Source: Neiella holothuriorum (GTDB lineage: Bacteria > Pseudomonadota > Gammaproteobacteria > Enterobacterales > Neiellaceae). Taken from it: a stretch of DNA of 64,000 bases. The notes below the pieces were generated by a model, which worked only from the letters and a program-made list of their open reading frames with translations, was not told the origin of the DNA and did no database searches. The DNA lies in NCBI RefSeq assembly GCF_019457915.1, contig NZ_JAHZSS010000001.1, positions 345,772 through 409,771 of the forward strand, read 5' to 3'. The position numbers and the translations under genes were made by a program. Shown in pieces: positions 19,336 to 28,580 of this stretch; within the stretch, counting starts at the first letter, position 1, and every line of letters begins with the position of its first letter.

Positions 19336-20433
19336 ATGGAATCCTTTATGAATTTATTGCAAGCCTATTCCGACCTCCTTTCCGTTATTGCCGCGCAGAA
19401 TGATGGTTGGTCTGTTAAAACAAAGTCTCCCTTTACCATCTCCCGCGAAATTGACGAAAGCCAGCTAGCACTGTCAATTAGTGCTCATGGCAGTGAGACC
19501 AAGGCCCACCTTTATTTCAATTTATATGACGACGACGCCTTAACGGAGTTGGCAGCGAAGGTATTAAAGGCGCAACAAAAAGAGACAATTCAAAAGAAAG
19601 ATGACGATTCAGGTCTGTTTATCATTATTGATTCAGATGGCTTTGCTGTGGCTTACGATGCAACCGACGTCAGTATCGAAGATTTTACTAAACAGTTTGA
19701 TAGCCTTGTTGAGACGGCTGATTCCTTGTTGATGAAAGTGGTCACCAGTGCCCAAAACGCGATAAAAGAAAGCGAAGAGGCGGCGCCACAAACCAACGAA
19801 GCGTCACAAGCGCATGCTCAGCCGTTAGCAAAAGTTCTTGAGCAGTACTTTGCGGAAAAAGAGTACAAAAACAGTCATCAAGAAGAAAGAGAGCGCTATG
19901 TTTTCGGTTTTTCGACTACAAAATACATTAATCCAAAGGGCGACCAGAATGTTAATGTTGTCATCAACTATTCAGACAAAGAACTACTGCGTCTTGAAAC
20001 ACCGTGGCTGTACCAGTTTGATTTGGATAAAACCGAATATAGTTTAATCGCTACTGCCATTGCCTGGTTTCAATTCGAGTACAAGTTTTTGGCAATGTCG
20101 CTCGATCCCTCCGACGGCGAATTAAAAGTATCCATCGACATACCGCTGGGCGAGGGGACACTACACACCACCCAAATTCATCGGATTGTGACTTTTATTA
20201 TCCAGTTCACAGAAGCCACTTATGAAGAGCTTTTCTCGCTGCTGCTATCTGACAGCCAAGCTGCCGGCAAAAAGCTTAAAGGCTTGCTTGACGGCTACAA
20301 AGACAAAGTCGACGATCGCCGCTGGGTCGAATCAGTAAAAGATAAGATGCAAAGCTTAACTGAGGATCAGAAGCAAGCGATTGAGGCCATACTCGAGCAA
20401 CAAAACAGTGAAAGCAATCGGGATGGCATCTAA
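19336..20433 (+). CDS. Protein with two YbjN-like domains
   Basis: A cytosolic acidic protein of 365 residues without signal or membrane segments. The second half (~165-325) has the pattern of YbjN-type domains, a fold related to type III secretion chaperones: helix KVLEQYFAEKEYK, several strands, DGELKVSIDIPLGEG, then a long helix in ATYEELFSLLL. The first half (~5-150) seems to be a divergent copy of the same fold. A charged linker with many E, Q and A residues (~145-165) joins them. The start is either 19336 or ATG 19348; a GGA before the latter slightly favours it. The stop overlaps the next ATG by one base. It is divergent from the Clp-FtsH protease and may be a chaperone-like adaptor for it (inference). 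Confidence 0.65.
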   Translation: MESFMNLLQAYSDLLSVIAAQNDGWSVKTKSPFTISREIDESQLALSISAHGSETKAHLYFNLYDDDALTELAAKVLKAQQKETIQKKDDDSGLFIIIDSDGFAVAYDATDVSIEDFTKQFDSLVETADSLLMKVVTSAQNAIKESEEAAPQTNEASQAHAQPLAKVLEQYFAEKEYKNSHQEERERYVFGFSTTKYINPKGDQNVNVVINYSDKELLRLETPWLYQFDLDKTEYSLIATAIAWFQFEYKFLAMSLDPSDGELKVSIDIPLGEGTLHTTQIHRIVTFIIQFTEATYEELFSLLLSDSQAAGKKLKGLLDGYKDKVDDRRWVESVKDKMQSLTEDQKQAIEAILEQQNSESNRDGI

Positions 20434-21866
20434 TGGCAGATAAGGCTCAGAAGGCTTACTCCCATCACTGGTTGAAACGGACACTGTTCAGCCCTGAAAG
20501 CCAACTCATTGTCTGGACGCTGTTTTTTGGCGCCGTCACATTTATCCTGTTTTGGCTCACGATAAAGTGGCAGCTGATGCCTGCAGCCCTTGTGAAGCCT
20601 TACATCTCACAGGAAGACACTGGCATTTTTGATGCGCTTGGTGGCTGGGCATTAGGATTTGCAGGCGCATTAGTCGCCATCCGTATTGCAGGTCTGACGG
20701 CCAGCATTCAGCAAAACGATTCCATCCGCGAGCAAGTCAAAGTGTGGGCTGAACACGTTGACCGTATTTCGACCCTGAACTCTCGGCTGACCCGTTCAAT
20801 TTCTGACGCCAAGCGAGCCAGTGCCGCAGTACTGTTACACGCAAAAGAGATCTACCACGAAGAAAACATTCCCGCTTTTTTGACCAATACCTTATCGGGC
20901 AAACCTAAGAGCACGGTTAAGTCTCAGCTCAATCATGATCCGGAAAGCCGTTTGCAGGAAAAGCTAGAAGATAAACTTGAGGTGCTTGTAGAAACGATCG
21001 AAGAGGCGTTCAAAGACTCTATCTTTCGTTCCGTGTTGTACTTCACTGCGCAACAAGAACAAGAATCTCTCAGTCGAAAGCCCAATTTCAGTAAAGCGTC
21101 AAAATCTACTTCAGAATCAGAAAGTAATCATCAGCAAGAGAACTATGTTGATACTTTTTTTGAATCTGAAGAAGCACGTATCGCGGTAGAGCGTATCGTT
21201 CGCGAAGATGACGACTTCTTTAATGTACTTAACGTGATCAGTGGCCTTAACAAGGGCGTGAGAAACTTTGGGATTGGTCTCATGGAATTGCGGGCGATGC
21301 CGTTGTTTGACCACTTTCGGCAAGACCTACTGCGTATTTCTTCGTTTCAACAGAAGAAGAGCAAATCTGCTGACGACAATCTAGAAATTGCAGAAGCTGC
21401 TTGGCTGTTCTTAGGACTATTACTTTCTCGCAGAAAGCGCGATAACTCAGTTGTTAGCCAAAACGACGGCTTTGTGATCATCGCTCTGTTACTCGGTTCG
21501 TTACCGACAGAAGAAACCATTGAACAATACTTGAGTAGCAAATTTAAAGAATCTGAAAAGACGTATTCAAAAGTTGGTAAAGCCCTGATGGTTCGAGAAA
21601 TCGAAGAACTATCGAAACAACTTTATTACGTGAAAGGAGAGGAGTTGTCAGAGCTTGCTGATTTGATCATCAAGTGTAGTAACAACCTTGCTTACCTGAA
21701 TGTACTTACAAAAAGTACTGCGGTTAGTGCTGCTTACGAAGAAAAATACAATATTGGCTCTCAAGGCGGGTCGGACAATGCAAACTTGCGCGGGGGGCGA
21801 AATCAAGCGGCGTCTGAGCAAGGTGGTAGCAACCGAGGGCAGCAACGATCCGATAAAAAGAGCTAA
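20433..21866 (+). CDS. Membrane-anchored protein of unknown function
   Basis: A 477-residue protein I cannot place in a family. Two hydrophobic segments (~25-44 and ~66-88) lie near the N-terminus. A long, charged, largely helical cytosolic part (~90-430) follows, with probable coiled coil around LQEKLEDKLEVLVETIEEAF. The last ~40 residues are rich in G, Q, N, S and R and should be disordered, including an RGG-like piece (LRGGRNQ). The start overlaps the stop of the YbjN-like gene (TAATG), so the two are translationally coupled. Context suggests a membrane anchor or scaffold working with the YbjN-like protein and the divergent protease. Confidence 0.6.
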   Translation: MADKAQKAYSHHWLKRTLFSPESQLIVWTLFFGAVTFILFWLTIKWQLMPAALVKPYISQEDTGIFDALGGWALGFAGALVAIRIAGLTASIQQNDSIREQVKVWAEHVDRISTLNSRLTRSISDAKRASAAVLLHAKEIYHEENIPAFLTNTLSGKPKSTVKSQLNHDPESRLQEKLEDKLEVLVETIEEAFKDSIFRSVLYFTAQQEQESLSRKPNFSKASKSTSESESNHQQENYVDTFFESEEARIAVERIVREDDDFFNVLNVISGLNKGVRNFGIGLMELRAMPLFDHFRQDLLRISSFQQKKSKSADDNLEIAEAAWLFLGLLLSRRKRDNSVVSQNDGFVIIALLLGSLPTEETIEQYLSSKFKESEKTYSKVGKALMVREIEELSKQLYYVKGEELSELADLIIKCSNNLAYLNVLTKSTAVSAAYEEKYNIGSQGGSDNANLRGGRNQAASEQGGSNRGQQRSDKKS

Positions 21867-21916
21867 CCTTCCAGCAAACCTTTTGCGCTAATTCAACTGG
21901 TATTGAAGGTTGAACT

Positions 21917-21947
21917 GCCTGCTCGCTTTGCCCTAAAGCGAGCAGGC
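21917..21947. terminator. Strong hairpin between converging genes
   Basis: Perfect 13-bp arms (21917-21929 and 21935-21947, loop GCCCT) between the membrane protein gene (+) and the secreted protein gene (-). There is no long T-run, but the stem is strong enough to act in both directions. Confidence 0.75.
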
Positions 21948-21989
21948 TACTATTCAGCAATACTGCCGAATAGGGCGCTTAACTCAAAC

Positions 21990-22847
21990 TCATTCGCTAC
22001 TTTCGGTGGCAACTGGCATCCCCACAATATCGTGAATTCGCTGTTGAACATCCGAGTAATGAGTTGACTCAACAAACCCAATGGAAAAGGTATTGGGCGT
22101 ATTTAAAAACTTATCTTTGTGCAGGCGGCCAAAGCCCATCACCGTCATAAACGGTCGGTGCTCGTAGCTATCGGCTAACGCATCATCGTCATGTTGCACA
22201 ACATAAAGCATTCTAGAGCTGTCAGCATCGCCAAAGGCAAACCATTCCGGTGCTGGTAAATCGCCGTGGTGAGACTCTTCAATCGGGTGCTTTTTGTCAT
22301 CCACAGAAGCAAACCAGAAATCAGTTTTGTCCATGCTGCCACCTGGCACGCCTTCGTATAGCACCCAGTAATGGAAACCGGGGCTCACGCGCGTCATGGT
22401 GAAATCACAACGATCAGGGTAAAAATCGTATACGCCTTGCCACTTAGTGTTGCCAGATGTGAACACAATCCGCACATGCTGTGCTGAATTGATGGCTACC
22501 TCTGAGCTTGAAAAGTCGGTAGTGGCGTTCTGCGCATGAAAGTAATTGCCATCTTGCTTGTGCACGGCATTAGGAAAACCACGATATTCGCCTTGGTGGC
22601 CAGAACCTTTTTTGTTGTGGAACCCCAGCCAATTGACGCCATCTCTGTCGACAATTGACGACAGACCACCGCCTTGCTTTTCCAAATAGAAGGTCGCATC
22701 AGCAAGGGTGATGATGTACGCCGGCAGTTTACCCGCCGACTCATCAACCCCGTGGCTCAATTGAACGCTGTCTTGGTTGGCCCAAACATGGGAGGCTGCC
22801 ATTAGCGCGACAGCAGTTATTGTTAGTCGTTTGATGGTTGATTTCAT
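21990..22847 (-). CDS. Secreted protein of unknown function in the ManD operon
   Basis: A 285-residue precursor starting at 22847 (MKSTIKRLTITAVALMAAS), with a Sec signal likely cut after VWA near residue 22. The mature protein is rich in aromatic residues and appears beta-rich. It has repeated HG/HH motifs (KKGSGHQGEYRGFPNAVH, IEESHHGDLPAPEWFAFGD), suggesting a carbohydrate-related periplasmic or secreted protein. I do not recognise a catalytic family. Its ATG overlaps the symporter stop by four bases, so it is the last gene of the sugar-acid operon. A longer frame up to 22967 lies inside the symporter gene and lacks a signal, so it is rejected. Confidence 0.7.
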   Translation of the reverse strand: MKSTIKRLTITAVALMAASHVWANQDSVQLSHGVDESAGKLPAYIITLADATFYLEKQGGGLSSIVDRDGVNWLGFHNKKGSGHQGEYRGFPNAVHKQDGNYFHAQNATTDFSSSEVAINSAQHVRIVFTSGNTKWQGVYDFYPDRCDFTMTRVSPGFHYWVLYEGVPGGSMDKTDFWFASVDDKKHPIEESHHGDLPAPEWFAFGDADSSRMLYVVQHDDDALADSYEHRPFMTVMGFGRLHKDKFLNTPNTFSIGFVESTHYSDVQQRIHDIVGMPVATESSE

Positions 22848-24625
22848 GACTCGGCTTTCACCTCTGATACGGCGACCAATGCTTCTTTTGGTGTGGCACT
22901 CTTTTTCAAAAGAGCGCCAATCAACAAAATTGTGGCGGCGCAAGCAACGAACACGAGCCGGCCCCACAACGGATTCGGGATTAAGGCCATCAGCATCATG
23001 CCCGACCCCATAATCATCACCATGGTGCCTAGTTTATTGCGTTGCTGGCAGTCGTAATCATCTTGTTCGTCACCGGCAATCACTGGCTTTTGCAGATCGG
23101 CAAAGAAGGCCTCTCGCTCGGCTTTGTGCTCGTCCTTCGACTCGACATAAAACAAGCTGGTCAGGCAGAAGAAGCCTGCGGTTACAAACAAGTGTGCAGC
23201 AATGGTAAGCATCAGGTTCATATCCACCGACTCACGACGGGTCAACTCACCTAAACCAAACCAATCGGCCACCACTTGCGGCGTGATCACATTCATCATC
23301 AGCCACGAGATAAACAAGCCCAGCGCCACGGTTGCCCATGGTGCCCACTTCGGCGTGTTACGAATAAACAGACCGACGATGAGTGGAATAAGCAACGGCA
23401 CCTGAATCATGGTGGACAGCTGCATCATCAGATCGAACAGGCTCAGTTGTTTTAGTGAACCAAAGAACAACGCCACCATAATGACCAGCAAACCACTAAC
23501 GAAACTGACCAAACGACTGATGCTCAGCAACTTGATATCATCTACTTTGCGCTGTTTGCGTGCCAACAGTGGCTGATAAATGCTGCGAACAAAAATGCCC
23601 GCATTTTTGTTCAGCGCTGAATCCATCGACGACATGGTGGCAGCAAACAAACCGGCCATGAGCAAGCCAACGGTGCCCAGCGGCATCGCATTACGGGTAA
23701 ATACTAAGTACACCGCATCCGCCGCTTTATTGCCCAAAGAGGAATAAGCCGAGGCTGCATCTGGGTACAAAATGGCAGAAGCCCAAGGCGGCACAAACCA
23801 AATGATGCTACCAAAGCCCATTAATCCCATGGCCAGCAGAGCCGCTTTTCGGGCGTTATGGGTATCTTTAGCGTTAAGGAACCGAAACGAGTCGTTCAAG
23901 TTCATAATGGTGATCATCTGCTTGGCGAGGAAGAACACAAACGTGCCGACTAACAACAGCGGGTAGTTCATGTCTGGGCCAATGAAAAAGTTACTCGGGA
24001 ATTGAGTCACCAGTTCACCGGGGCCACCGACCATCACCAAGGCAACAATGGCACAAGCGATTGAAACCACAGCCACCACTAGGGTTTGCACAAAGTCGGA
24101 GGCCACCACGCCCCACGCGCCTGAGAGCACCGACACAAACAACACGGTGAGCCCAGTGGCAATAATGGTGACGCTGATATCGGCATCGAACACGGCACTG
24201 GCAAACACGCCTAGCGCATTGAGCCAGACGCCAGCATTAATCAAACTGAAGACAATCAGCGCCCAAGAAAAGAACGCTTCATTTTGCGAACCGAAACGAC
24301 GCTTAATGCCCTGACTTGGCGTGTCGACCCGCATTTGACGAAAGCGGTGCGAGAAATACGCCCAGCCGCAGAAGTATGCAAAGGTATTGGCGAAGAACAC
24401 TAAACTCACGGCAAAGCCGTCAGTAAAGGCTTTGCCCGCTGCACCGGTAAACGTCCAAGCTGAAAATTGCGCCATAAATGCGGTGGAGCCAACCATCCAC
24501 CACAACATGCGGCCACCACCGCGGAAATAATCGCTGGTGGAGTGCTTGGCCATGCGCTTAAACGCAAAGCCAATGCCTACAATCATCACAAAATACCCGG
24601 CAATGACTAAATACTCATACTGCAT
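22844..24625 (-). CDS. Sodium:solute symporter (SSS family)
   Basis: Inner-membrane sodium-coupled importer of 593 residues with about 14 hydrophobic segments. SSS features are the N-terminal YFRGGGRMLWWMVGSTAFMAQFSAWTF region, which carries the sodium-site helix. The GLFAATMSSMDSALNKNAGIF segment matches the second conserved SSS block. A ~90-residue C-terminal extension (~500-590) carries two further hydrophobic segments. It follows the Gfo/Idh gene after 11 bases and overlaps the secreted protein gene by four. From its operon it most likely takes up the sugar acid or its precursor used by ManD. Confidence 0.92.
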   Translation of the reverse strand: MQYEYLVIAGYFVMIVGIGFAFKRMAKHSTSDYFRGGGRMLWWMVGSTAFMAQFSAWTFTGAAGKAFTDGFAVSLVFFANTFAYFCGWAYFSHRFRQMRVDTPSQGIKRRFGSQNEAFFSWALIVFSLINAGVWLNALGVFASAVFDADISVTIIATGLTVLFVSVLSGAWGVVASDFVQTLVVAVVSIACAIVALVMVGGPGELVTQFPSNFFIGPDMNYPLLLVGTFVFFLAKQMITIMNLNDSFRFLNAKDTHNARKAALLAMGLMGFGSIIWFVPPWASAILYPDAASAYSSLGNKAADAVYLVFTRNAMPLGTVGLLMAGLFAATMSSMDSALNKNAGIFVRSIYQPLLARKQRKVDDIKLLSISRLVSFVSGLLVIMVALFFGSLKQLSLFDLMMQLSTMIQVPLLIPLIVGLFIRNTPKWAPWATVALGLFISWLMMNVITPQVVADWFGLGELTRRESVDMNLMLTIAAHLFVTAGFFCLTSLFYVESKDEHKAEREAFFADLQKPVIAGDEQDDYDCQQRNKLGTMVMIMGSGMMLMALIPNPLWGRLVFVACAATILLIGALLKKSATPKEALVAVSEVKAES

Positions 24626-24636
24626 GAGCGTACCTC

Positions 24637-25776
24637 TTATTGCAGGTGTGTCACGTCAACCCAGTTGTCGTTTTGACGAATTAAGTCAATGAGTTGCTGA
24701 TATTGGCTACCTTCTTTGAAGGTTTGGTAAGGCGCAACCGATTGGCCTTGAATGTCTTTCACAAATTCGCGGATCAGATAGCGCCAGTTGCGTTCGGTAT
24801 CACCGTCCACATCCGGTATATCTGCAGCAATGTCGGCAGGGAGAGGCAGCTCTTGCCAGGTTTTATTGTCACCGTATAAATACAGTGGGCCGCTACCGTA
24901 ATGGCCTTTGATGTAGATAGACCCTTTGCTGCCATAAAACGCGATGTAGTCTTCGTTAAAGCGCGGGTGCAAGCCGCCGTGTTTAAACAGCACAGAAACA
25001 GGCTGCTTGGCCATTTCTGATTCCAGTTGAGCCAGCACCGTATAGGACCATTCAACGTTCGATTCGCCCCATTTCAGCGAGGGATCGTTAAGATCTTTTG
25101 GAATGAAATCACGGCGGGTTTTAAAGTTATGAACACCTTCAACGATGGGCGCTTTGCCTAAATCGTCACGTACTTCGCCATTGATCGAGAGGATTTTCTC
25201 ACCGATTACGGAGGTGACAATCGACAGCTTGTGGGTGAAGTTGTTGTTCAGGCGGCCACCGCCATCTTCTTTGCGATGTGACCAGCCAAATGGAATATCG
25301 CGCTCAAGATTAAAATGTGAAATACACTCCACTTCCAGCGGCTCTCCAATGGCTCCCTCGGCCACTAACCGTTTGGCATGCATCACATCGGGCATATAAC
25401 GGAAGCTGGCAGCAAACGCCGTTTTAACGCCCTTGGCCACCGCCAGATCGTGCAGTGCTTTGGCGGTTTCGCCGCTCTGCGTTAGTGGTTTGTCGCAAAA
25501 CACATGGCAGCCAAATTCAATTGCTTGAGTAATTGGGTCGTAGTGCGCACCGCCCGGCGTAGCAATGGTGACGGCATCGGGTTTACAATCTTGCAGTGCT
25601 TGCTGCCAATCGGTGCCCGCATAAGGAATGCCCATTTTTTTGGCCACTTCGTTCACCACACTTTCGGTACGACCGACAATGCCGACAATTTCGGCACCGG
25701 CATAACGAAATGCTTCAGCATGACCCTGACCCGCAAAACCTGTTCCGTGTACTAAAACTTTTACTTTATTGCTCAT
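24637..25776 (-). CDS. Gfo/Idh/MocA family oxidoreductase
   Basis: NAD(P)-dependent sugar or polyol dehydrogenase of the Gfo/Idh/MocA family, 379 residues. The N-terminal Rossmann domain has GTGFAGQGHAEAF. The family EKP-like motif is present as CDKPL (~residues 94-98), with the catalytic-domain sheet following. A lysine/histidine-type active site could be in NNNFTHKLSIV. It lies between manD and the symporter gene and is probably co-transcribed with both. It likely oxidises or reduces a sugar-acid intermediate, but the exact substrate cannot be read from the sequence. Confidence 0.88.
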   Translation of the reverse strand: MSNKVKVLVHGTGFAGQGHAEAFRYAGAEIVGIVGRTESVVNEVAKKMGIPYAGTDWQQALQDCKPDAVTIATPGGAHYDPITQAIEFGCHVFCDKPLTQSGETAKALHDLAVAKGVKTAFAASFRYMPDVMHAKRLVAEGAIGEPLEVECISHFNLERDIPFGWSHRKEDGGGRLNNNFTHKLSIVTSVIGEKILSINGEVRDDLGKAPIVEGVHNFKTRRDFIPKDLNDPSLKWGESNVEWSYTVLAQLESEMAKQPVSVLFKHGGLHPRFNEDYIAFYGSKGSIYIKGHYGSGPLYLYGDNKTWQELPLPADIAADIPDVDGDTERNWRYLIREFVKDIQGQSVAPYQTFKEGSQYQQLIDLIRQNDNWVDVTHLQ

Positions 25777-25850
25777 CGTGTTACCTGACTAAATTGATTC
25801 ATCGTTTTGACTGTAGTGCTGGCATTTAGTGCCAGCCATGTCGTTGTTTA

Positions 25851-27068
25851 TTACCAGTTCCAAAGCGTGCCATCTTCGAGCCGACTGACCGGCAGATAAG
25901 AACGTTTGTATGGGAATTGTTCGGCAGCTTCTTCATTAAAATCGACGCCTAAGCCCGGCGCATCACTAACGTAAGCCATGCCGTTTTCAACGGTAATGCT
26001 CTGCTGGAATAGCTGCTGGCTTTGTTCATTGCCAAGCCCAACAAATTCCTGAATACCAAAATTAGGTGCCCAAATATTCAAATGGCTGTGCGCGGCAAAG
26101 CAGATGGGGGACAAATCAGGCGCACCGTGAGGCGCCATTTTGACGTTATACAAGCTGGCAAAATCGGCAATGCGACGCAGCGATGTAATGCCGCCAGCAT
26201 GAGTTGCCGCCACGCGGATGTAGTCGATCAATTGATTCTGAATGAGATCCTTACAATCCCAGATGGTGTTGTAGGTTTCACCAATGGCCAGTGGAATGGT
26301 GGTGTGCTGGCGAATAACCTGATAGTTGTCTTGGTTTTCTGCCATAGAGGCATCTTCTAAGAACATCAGGTTGTAGGGTTCAAGCATTTTGCCCAAGCGC
26401 GCCGACTCAATAGGCGTTAAGCGGCTGTGCACATCGTGCAGCAATTCAACATCATTGCCTAAACGAGCGCGAGCCTGTGCAAACAAATCACCTACCATGG
26501 CAAAGTACTTTTGCGTTGACCATTCTTCTTCGGGCGGCAGCGGGCGATTGCCTTGCAGCTCAAAGTAATCTTTCTTATCGCCAAGCACGCCATACGTGAC
26601 AGCTAACCCAGGGATCGCCGACTGCAGGCGAATGGCTTTGAAGCCTGCATTTTTGAGTTGCTCGGCTTTGTCGAGGGTATCTGCAATGTTCTCGCCGTTG
26701 GCATGAGCATACAAGGTCACGCCTTTGCGGCTTTTGCCACCTAACAATTGGTATACCGGCAAGCCTGCGGCCTTGCCTTTGATGTCCCATAACGCCATAT
26801 CAATGGCGGCAATTGCAGCCATGTTCACCGCGCCTTTGCGCCAGTAAACGCCGCGATATAAATACTGCCAAATATCTTCAATATCGTGTGCGCTACGACC
26901 AATCAGGCAGGGCGCAACATGTTCTTGCAAGTAGGTTGCTACGGCCTGCTCGCGGCCATTTAAGGTGGCATCACCCACACCGTAAATGCCGCATTCGGTG
27001 ATGACTTTGACCGTTACAAAGTTCCGTCCTGGACTGCAGACAAACACTTTAATCTGTTTGATTTTCAA
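25851..27068 (-). CDS. manD: D-mannonate dehydratase, ManD type (enolase superfamily)
   Basis: ManD removes water from D-mannonate to give 2-keto-3-deoxy-D-gluconate; some family members also use D-gluconate. The 405-residue protein has the mandelate-racemase-like capping domain (PGRNFVTVKV, DATLNGRE) and a barrel with metal ligands Asp212, Glu238 and Glu264. The catalytic Arg147 and Tyr159 on the mobile loop and His214 are all present, matching the dyad that marks efficient ManD enzymes. The C-terminus ends in the typical DGTLWNW. It is the first gene of the operon and lies downstream of two LacI-type operators. Confidence 0.9.
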   Translation of the reverse strand: MKIKQIKVFVCSPGRNFVTVKVITECGIYGVGDATLNGREQAVATYLQEHVAPCLIGRSAHDIEDIWQYLYRGVYWRKGAVNMAAIAAIDMALWDIKGKAAGLPVYQLLGGKSRKGVTLYAHANGENIADTLDKAEQLKNAGFKAIRLQSAIPGLAVTYGVLGDKKDYFELQGNRPLPPEEEWSTQKYFAMVGDLFAQARARLGNDVELLHDVHSRLTPIESARLGKMLEPYNLMFLEDASMAENQDNYQVIRQHTTIPLAIGETYNTIWDCKDLIQNQLIDYIRVAATHAGGITSLRRIADFASLYNVKMAPHGAPDLSPICFAAHSHLNIWAPNFGIQEFVGLGNEQSQQLFQQSITVENGMAYVSDAPGLGVDFNEEAAEQFPYKRSYLPVSRLEDGTLWNW

Positions 27069-27208
27069 CTGAACACCTCAATTTCACAGGCATTTCATGC
27101 CGGACGACTTTTAAGCGGTTTCCGATCCGAACGCTGCTGTTGCTTAACTCAATTCATGCCCCTCATACACCTGCCTATAAGGCAAAGGGCTAATCATTTC
27201 TGATTATA

Positions 27209-27234
27209 TAAAACGGTTTACTAAACCGGTTTAG
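27209..27234. promoter_or_regulatory. LacI-type operators before manD
   Basis: A perfect 14-base palindrome CTAAACCGGTTTAG (27221-27234) directly follows a similar site, TAAAACGGTTTA (27209-27220). They lie between manD (-) and the divergent lacI-type gene (+), where a repressor could control both. The central CG and A/T-rich arms are typical of LacI family operators. Confidence 0.75.
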
Positions 27235-27325
27235 TTATTTAAAATACCACGCAAATGGAGACTGTCAATCGATCCCCGCGCCAGTCTTGTTAGAATGTTC
27301 CGACGATCACAGATTTGAAGAAGTT

Positions 27326-28339
27326 ATGGCCAAAGCCAAAGTAAGACTAATTGATGTTGCCGAGTTAGCTGGCGTGTCTAAAAGTACCGCGTCGCAATAC
27401 CTCAATGGGCGCTTCGAATTCATGTCGAGTAAAACTCGAGAACGGATTGAAGCGGCGGTAAAAGAGCTCAATTACGCGCCAAACCCCATTGCGCGGAGCC
27501 TCAAAACCGATACCACCAAAACCATTGGCGTGGTGGTGCGTGATGTGACCGGCCACTACACCAGCCGCGCTATTCGGGGCATAGACGACTACTGCAAAAC
27601 CAGTGGCTATAACGTCATTATTTACAATTCAGACTTTGATCCTGAGGTTGAAGCGCGCTCGCTTAAATCGTTAAGTGAATTGCGGGTGGACGGTTTGATT
27701 ATCGCCTCTTCAGGGCAGAATGATGCGCTGATTGCTGATTACGAAAGTAAAGGTCTGCCGGTTGTGCAGTTTCAGTTAGAGCACAATGAACGCGCTAAAA
27801 ACATTGTGCTGTCGGATTACTACCAAGCCGCTTATGAGGCGACGGACTATCTAATTCAACTTGGTCACCAGCGAATTTGCTTTGCCACGCAAGACTTTCA
27901 GGATGTGAAATCGCGCAACGAGCGCTTTCTGGGTTACCAAGCTGCGTTGGCACAACATGATATAACCGTTGATCCGGCGCTCATTTTATATTGGCAGCGC
28001 GATGGCGGCTTGCAGCAAACGCCACAGCAACTCATAACAGCCAGCGGTGCCACTGCCATTTTCAGCCAACACTTAGCGGTAACCACCGACTTACTCAAAG
28101 CGTTTGAACAAGCGCAGCTCAGTATTCCTGAAGATGTGTCACTGATTGGGTTTGACGAATTGCCCATGGCTGAATTTTTCAAAGTGCCGGTAACAGTGGT
28201 GAAACAGCAGCCCTACCAAATTGGCTACCAGTCGGCGGAATTACTTCTTAAGCAAGTGCAGGATAAAACCCAAACCCAACAACGGATCACCGTTGGCTGT
28301 GAGCTGATTAAGCGGCAATCGTGCAGGCAGTTGGGTTAG
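27326..28339 (+). CDS. LacI family transcriptional regulator
   Basis: A 337-residue DNA-binding repressor. The N-terminal helix-turn-helix reads LIDVAELAGVSKSTASQYLNGR, followed by the hinge (ELNYAPNPIARSLK) and a periplasmic-binding-protein-like effector domain with FDELPMAEFF near the end. The start at 27326 (MAKAKVRLIDV) places the HTH at the usual position; an upstream in-frame ATG at 27287 would add 13 residues. It is divergent from manD, with two operator palindromes between them, so it most likely controls the ManD operon and itself in response to a sugar-acid intermediate. Confidence 0.93.
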   Translation: MAKAKVRLIDVAELAGVSKSTASQYLNGRFEFMSSKTRERIEAAVKELNYAPNPIARSLKTDTTKTIGVVVRDVTGHYTSRAIRGIDDYCKTSGYNVIIYNSDFDPEVEARSLKSLSELRVDGLIIASSGQNDALIADYESKGLPVVQFQLEHNERAKNIVLSDYYQAAYEATDYLIQLGHQRICFATQDFQDVKSRNERFLGYQAALAQHDITVDPALILYWQRDGGLQQTPQQLITASGATAIFSQHLAVTTDLLKAFEQAQLSIPEDVSLIGFDELPMAEFFKVPVTVVKQQPYQIGYQSAELLLKQVQDKTQTQQRITVGCELIKRQSCRQLG

Positions 28340-28580
28340 GTCTAGCGCTACCTGCAAAGGCTGAGCGATAAAAAACGGTGAGAATAAAACAAGCCGGAGG
28401 AGAGGGGATCTGAGCTTGCAAACTCCGCGTCCTGACAGACGCTAGGCAGCGACTTGGAGTCGAATACGTTGATGACTCGCCTCATTTACAGGCGAGTCAC
28501 TTAGAGACGGGTCACTGCTTAGCAATAATCACGAATAGTTGCTCGCGCCAACGACGAAGCATTCGCTGCCAACGGCCAAG
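28340..28580. other. Intergenic region at the downstream edge of the cassette cluster
   Basis: Contains a 10-bp perfect inverted repeat (arms 28473-28482 and 28490-28499, 7-base loop), which may terminate the converging transcripts. No gene is seen. A last attC-like site could lie between 28500 and 28580, but the similarity is too weak to call. Confidence 0.45.
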
